Of a stretch of 43,438 nucleotides of DNA, positions 40,910 to 43,438 are shown piece by piece. This DNA comes from Desulfuromonadaceae bacterium. Lineage in GTDB: Bacteria > Desulfobacterota > Desulfuromonadia > Geobacterales > Pseudopelobacteraceae. Each line of letters starts with the position of its first letter. The stretch's first letter is position 1. The notes beneath the pieces were generated by a model, which saw nothing but the letters and a program-made list of their open reading frames with translations, was not told the origin of the DNA and made no database searches. The stretch is from positions 1 to 43,438 of the forward strand of contig JAQTXD010000025.1 in assembly GCA_028688955.1 (NCBI GenBank), in the 5' to 3' direction. A program made the position numbers and the translations under genes.

Positions 40910-41605
40910 ATGAGCACCGTCATTTCCTTATCCGATATTCGACGGGTGTTCACCATGGGTGATCAGCAATTTGAAGCGCTGAAGGGGATCTCCTTTGATG
41001 TTGCCGCCGGTGAGTTCGTAGCTATCATGGGGGCATCCGGCAGTGGTAAATCAACCTGCATGAATATCCTCGGCTGTCTGGATCTTCCCACATCAGGTCG
41101 CTATCTTCTTGACAGTCTTGATGTCGGGGGCATGACGACCGATCAGCTTGCCGATATCCGCAACAAAAAACTCGGTTTTGTGTTTCAGGGGTTTAACCTG
41201 CTTGCCCGTACTCCGGCGATCGAAAATATTGAGTTACCGCTGGTATATGCCGGCCTCCACTCCAAGGAGCGGCGTCAGCTTGCCCTGATTGCCATGGAAC
41301 AGGTTGGTCTCTCAGGTAAGGAGAACAATCATCCGAGCCAGCTGTCAGGCGGTCAGCAGCAGCGGGTGGCTGTTGCCCGGGCTCTGGTGAATAATCCTGC
41401 CGTAATTCTGGCGGATGAGCCGACCGGAAATCTTGACAGCAGCACCACTGCTGAGATCATGGGCCTTTTCACCGCTCTCAATCGACAGGGCATAACGATC
41501 ATTATGGTTACCCATGAGCAGGATGTTGCGGCGTACGCCGGAAGGCAGATCACCTTTCGCGACGGGCAGATTATTTCGGACAGGCGGACGGAGAAAACAA
41601 CTTAA
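40910..41605 (+). CDS. MacB-like ABC transporter ATPase
   Basis: 231 aa. Walker A GASGSGKST (41-49), Q-loop FQGFNLL, signature QLSGGQQQRVAVARAL, Walker B VILADEPTGNLD and switch VTHEQDVA. This is the LolD/MacB branch that works with FtsX-like permeases. The ATPase and permease are separate here, whereas E. coli MacB is one polypeptide. The permease gene starts 5 bases after the stop. Confidence 0.94.
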   Translation: MSTVISLSDIRRVFTMGDQQFEALKGISFDVAAGEFVAIMGASGSGKSTCMNILGCLDLPTSGRYLLDSLDVGGMTTDQLADIRNKKLGFVFQGFNLLARTPAIENIELPLVYAGLHSKERRQLALIAMEQVGLSGKENNHPSQLSGGQQQRVAVARALVNNPAVILADEPTGNLDSSTTAEIMGLFTALNRQGITIIMVTHEQDVAAYAGRQITFRDGQIISDRRTEKTT

Positions 41606-41610
41606 TATAT

Positions 41611-42837
41611 ATGGACTTTATTCAAACCCTTAAAATAGCCCTACGTGCTTTACGCACCAACAAGATGCGCTCGTTTCTCACCATGCTTGGCATTATTATC
41701 GGCATCGCAGCTGTGATCGCCATGATGGCGGTCGGGAGCGGTGCCAGTTTTGTCATTTCACAGCAGATTGCCAGCATCGGCAGCAACATCATTCTCGTAT
41801 TGCCCGGTTCCACGACCAGCGGCGGCCTCCGTAGCGGCAGCGGCGGGGCCCAGACTCTAACCAGTGATGATGCTAAAGCCATTATGACGGAGTGTCCTTC
41901 TGTTGCGTATGCGGCGGGCAATGTACGAACTTCCGGACAGATTGTAAACGGCAACATGAACTGGTCGTCAACGATCATGGGGGGGCCGCCGGAACTGTTC
42001 GAAATTCGAGAATGGGCAGTAGTCAGCGGTCGTCCTATCACACGTGAAGATGATAACGGTGCCATTAAAGTCTGTCTGCTGGGGCAGACTGTGGCGGAAA
42101 ATCTGTTCGGTTCCGCCGACCCGGTAGGAAGTATTATCCGGATCAAAAAAATCCCGTTTACCGTTATCGGTATTCTGGATCGCAAGGGACAATCACCCCA
42201 GGGACAGGATCAGGATGATGCAGTCTTTGTACCGTTGCGCACCGCCCAACGGAACCTGGTTCGTTCGCAGCGTACCGGTATTGTCGGCTCCATTATCGTC
42301 AAGGCACAGAGTGAGGAGCTGATCTCTAAAGCGGAGGGCGAAATTCAAGCGCTTCTAAATCAACGTCACCGCATTACCGGTGGTAAGGAAGCGGACTTCT
42401 CGACCCGTAACTTATCAGAAATACTCGCTGTTGCCGAGCAATCAGCAAAAGCCATGTCGCTGCTGCTGGGTGCAGTTGCCTCTATTTCACTGATTGTCGG
42501 TGGAATTGGTATTATGAACATCATGCTGGTTTCCGTTACGGAGCGCACCCGTGAAATCGGTATACGGATGGCAATCGGTGCAAAGAAAAATGATATTCTG
42601 CTCCAGTTTATGACAGAAGCGGTGCTTTTGACGATGCTGGGCGGCTTGATCGGGATTGCTCTTGGGGCCGGGGGTGCAACGGCAGTTTCCCGTCTCCTCG
42701 AATGGCCGACCATGATATCACTTCAGTCCATCTCTATTGCCTTTATCTTTTCTGCAACAGTTGGAATATTTTTCGGTTTTTACCCCGCAAAGAAAGCGGC
42801 AGGACTCAACCCCATTGATGCTTTGAGGTATGAATAA
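41611..42837 (+). CDS. MacB-like FtsX-type permease
   Basis: 408 aa. One N-terminal membrane helix (about 21-43), a large periplasmic MacB_PCD domain with a Gly/Ser-rich turn (TTSGGLRSGSGG), and three C-terminal helices forming the FtsX domain (VGGIGIMNIMLVSVTERTREIG, then IGMRMAIG-like IGIRMAIGAKKND). It ends with KKAAGLNPIDALRYE, the classic MacB end. Likely substrates are macrolide-like compounds, lipopeptides or envelope metabolites; the sequence does not specify. Confidence 0.93.
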   Translation: MDFIQTLKIALRALRTNKMRSFLTMLGIIIGIAAVIAMMAVGSGASFVISQQIASIGSNIILVLPGSTTSGGLRSGSGGAQTLTSDDAKAIMTECPSVAYAAGNVRTSGQIVNGNMNWSSTIMGGPPELFEIREWAVVSGRPITREDDNGAIKVCLLGQTVAENLFGSADPVGSIIRIKKIPFTVIGILDRKGQSPQGQDQDDAVFVPLRTAQRNLVRSQRTGIVGSIIVKAQSEELISKAEGEIQALLNQRHRITGGKEADFSTRNLSEILAVAEQSAKAMSLLLGAVASISLIVGGIGIMNIMLVSVTERTREIGIRMAIGAKKNDILLQFMTEAVLLTMLGGLIGIALGAGGATAVSRLLEWPTMISLQSISIAFIFSATVGIFFGFYPAKKAAGLNPIDALRYE

Positions 42838-43252
42838 CATGACGCACTGCCCGATGTGCTCGCGCTGGGATACTGACCATGATCTGCGGATTACTGAACT
42901 GCCGCACTCATACGTAATTCTCAATCGTGACCAGTTTTTCCCCGGATATACGCTGCAGTTCACAAAGACCCATGTAACTGAGCTTTTTCATCTTGATCGT
43001 GACGTTCGATCCGCCCTGATGGATGAAGTCTCCGCGGTTGCACATGCACTTTTCGCCGTTTATGCGCCTGCCAAGATCAATTATGAACTTTTGGGAAATA
43101 TGGTGCCCCATATTCACTGGCATATTGTGCCACGCTTCTCCTCAGAACCACTTTGGCCTCGCCCGATTTGGGCGGAACAGCACATAGAGCGGTTCCTGTT
43201 GCCTGACGATTACCGCAATCAGATAGAAAAAATCCGGGGTGCCTTATCATGA
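42830..43252 (+). CDS. HIT-family nucleotide-binding protein
   Basis: 140 aa. The histidine triad is HIHWH (H94, H96, H98) followed by IVPR. An N-terminal CPMC pair and two more residues resemble the zinc-binding start of HIT hydrolases such as GalT-like and diadenosine-type enzymes. It probably hydrolyses nucleotide conjugates. The start at 42830 overlaps the permease gene by 8 bases; ATG 42839, three codons later, has GAGG at a better distance and may be the true start. The M16 gene starts within its stop (ATGA). Confidence 0.92.
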   Translation: MNNMTHCPMCSRWDTDHDLRITELPHSYVILNRDQFFPGYTLQFTKTHVTELFHLDRDVRSALMDEVSAVAHALFAVYAPAKINYELLGNMVPHIHWHIVPRFSSEPLWPRPIWAEQHIERFLLPDDYRNQIEKIRGALS

Positions 43253-43438
43253 TCCGTTCCTTTCTCCATACTCTTGATAACGGACTGCGGGTCGTCTGTG
43301 TCGAAATGCCGCATCTGCACGCTGCCGAGCTGGCGATATATCTCAAAGTCGGTGGCCGCAATGACCCTCCCGGTCGGGAAGGGTTGTCGCACTTTCTCGA
43401 GCATGTCCTGTTTCGGGGGACCGCAGAATTCCCCTCAT
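43249..43438 (+). CDS. M16 zinc peptidase, N-terminal part (cut by the window)
   Basis: The first 63 residues are in view. They show NGLRVVCVEMPHLHAAELA and the zinc motif HFLEH (H48, E51, H52). No signal peptide is present, so this one is cytoplasmic, unlike the M16 pair at 30-33 kb. The ATG overlaps the HIT gene stop by 4 bases. The remainder lies beyond 43438. Confidence 0.92.
   Translation, partial: MIRSFLHTLDNGLRVVCVEMPHLHAAELAIYLKVGGRNDPPGREGLSHFLEHVLFRGTAEFPS

Overview
The window looks like chromosomal DNA from a deltaproteobacterium of the Desulfuromonadales/Geobacterales (Geobacter, Pelobacter or Trichlorobacter type). This is inferred from gene content: many two-component genes, a bacteriohemerythrin, a COG3014/CsgG-like/YcfL/LpoB lipoprotein cluster, a CbrA-like symporter kinase and a COG2509 flavoprotein. 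No rRNA or tRNA gene, insertion sequence, prophage or CRISPR array was recognised. Nearly all of it is densely packed protein-coding sequence, and both window edges cut through genes.

Layout. (1) 1-4.4 kb: the 3' part of an ABC-F ATPase gene, an orphan small gene on the minus strand, an aspartase/fumarase-family lyase, an Nfu-type Fe-S scaffold and a DUF1653 protein. (2) 4.45-11.5 kb, minus strand: a five-gene sensory operon, transcribed as response regulator, membrane HAMP/PAS protein fused to a DnaQ-like exonuclease, small two-helix membrane protein, sodium/solute symporter fused to a histidine kinase, and DUF294 nucleotidyltransferase. (3) 11.95-13.85 kb: a second ABC-F ATPase (Uup) behind a long leader. 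(4) 14-18.3 kb: five exported proteins (COG3014 lipoprotein, CsgG-like, YcfL-like, LpoB-like, DUF1566). (5) 18.3-21.3 kb, minus strand: a lipid-type cluster of GDPD phosphodiesterase, acyltransferase and alpha/beta hydrolase, the last two separated only by one in-frame TAG. A MerR regulator is divergent from it. (6) 22.1-25.5 kb: a repeat-rich secreted protein, a PfkB kinase, a TPR lipoprotein and a RodZ-type protein. (7) 25.6-29.8 kb: receiver, universal stress protein, receiver-kinase, receiver and FAD-dependent oxidoreductase. (8) 29.8-39.3 kb, minus strand: an envelope and proteostasis operon with an unknown protein, Lon, MlaE, an EVE-domain protein, MlaF, MlaD, two M16 peptidases and a bacteriohemerythrin. 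(9) 39.3-43.4 kb: a promoter, a 20-residue leader ORF and a strong terminator, then a MacAB-type efflux set, a HIT protein and the start of a third M16 peptidase.

The strongest candidates for new biology are three. The sensory operon in (2) pairs a sensor-coupled DEDDh exonuclease with a nucleotidyltransferase and a transporter-kinase. The amber codon in (5) sits exactly at a domain junction. The terminator-bearing leader in (9) resembles an attenuator in front of the efflux genes.
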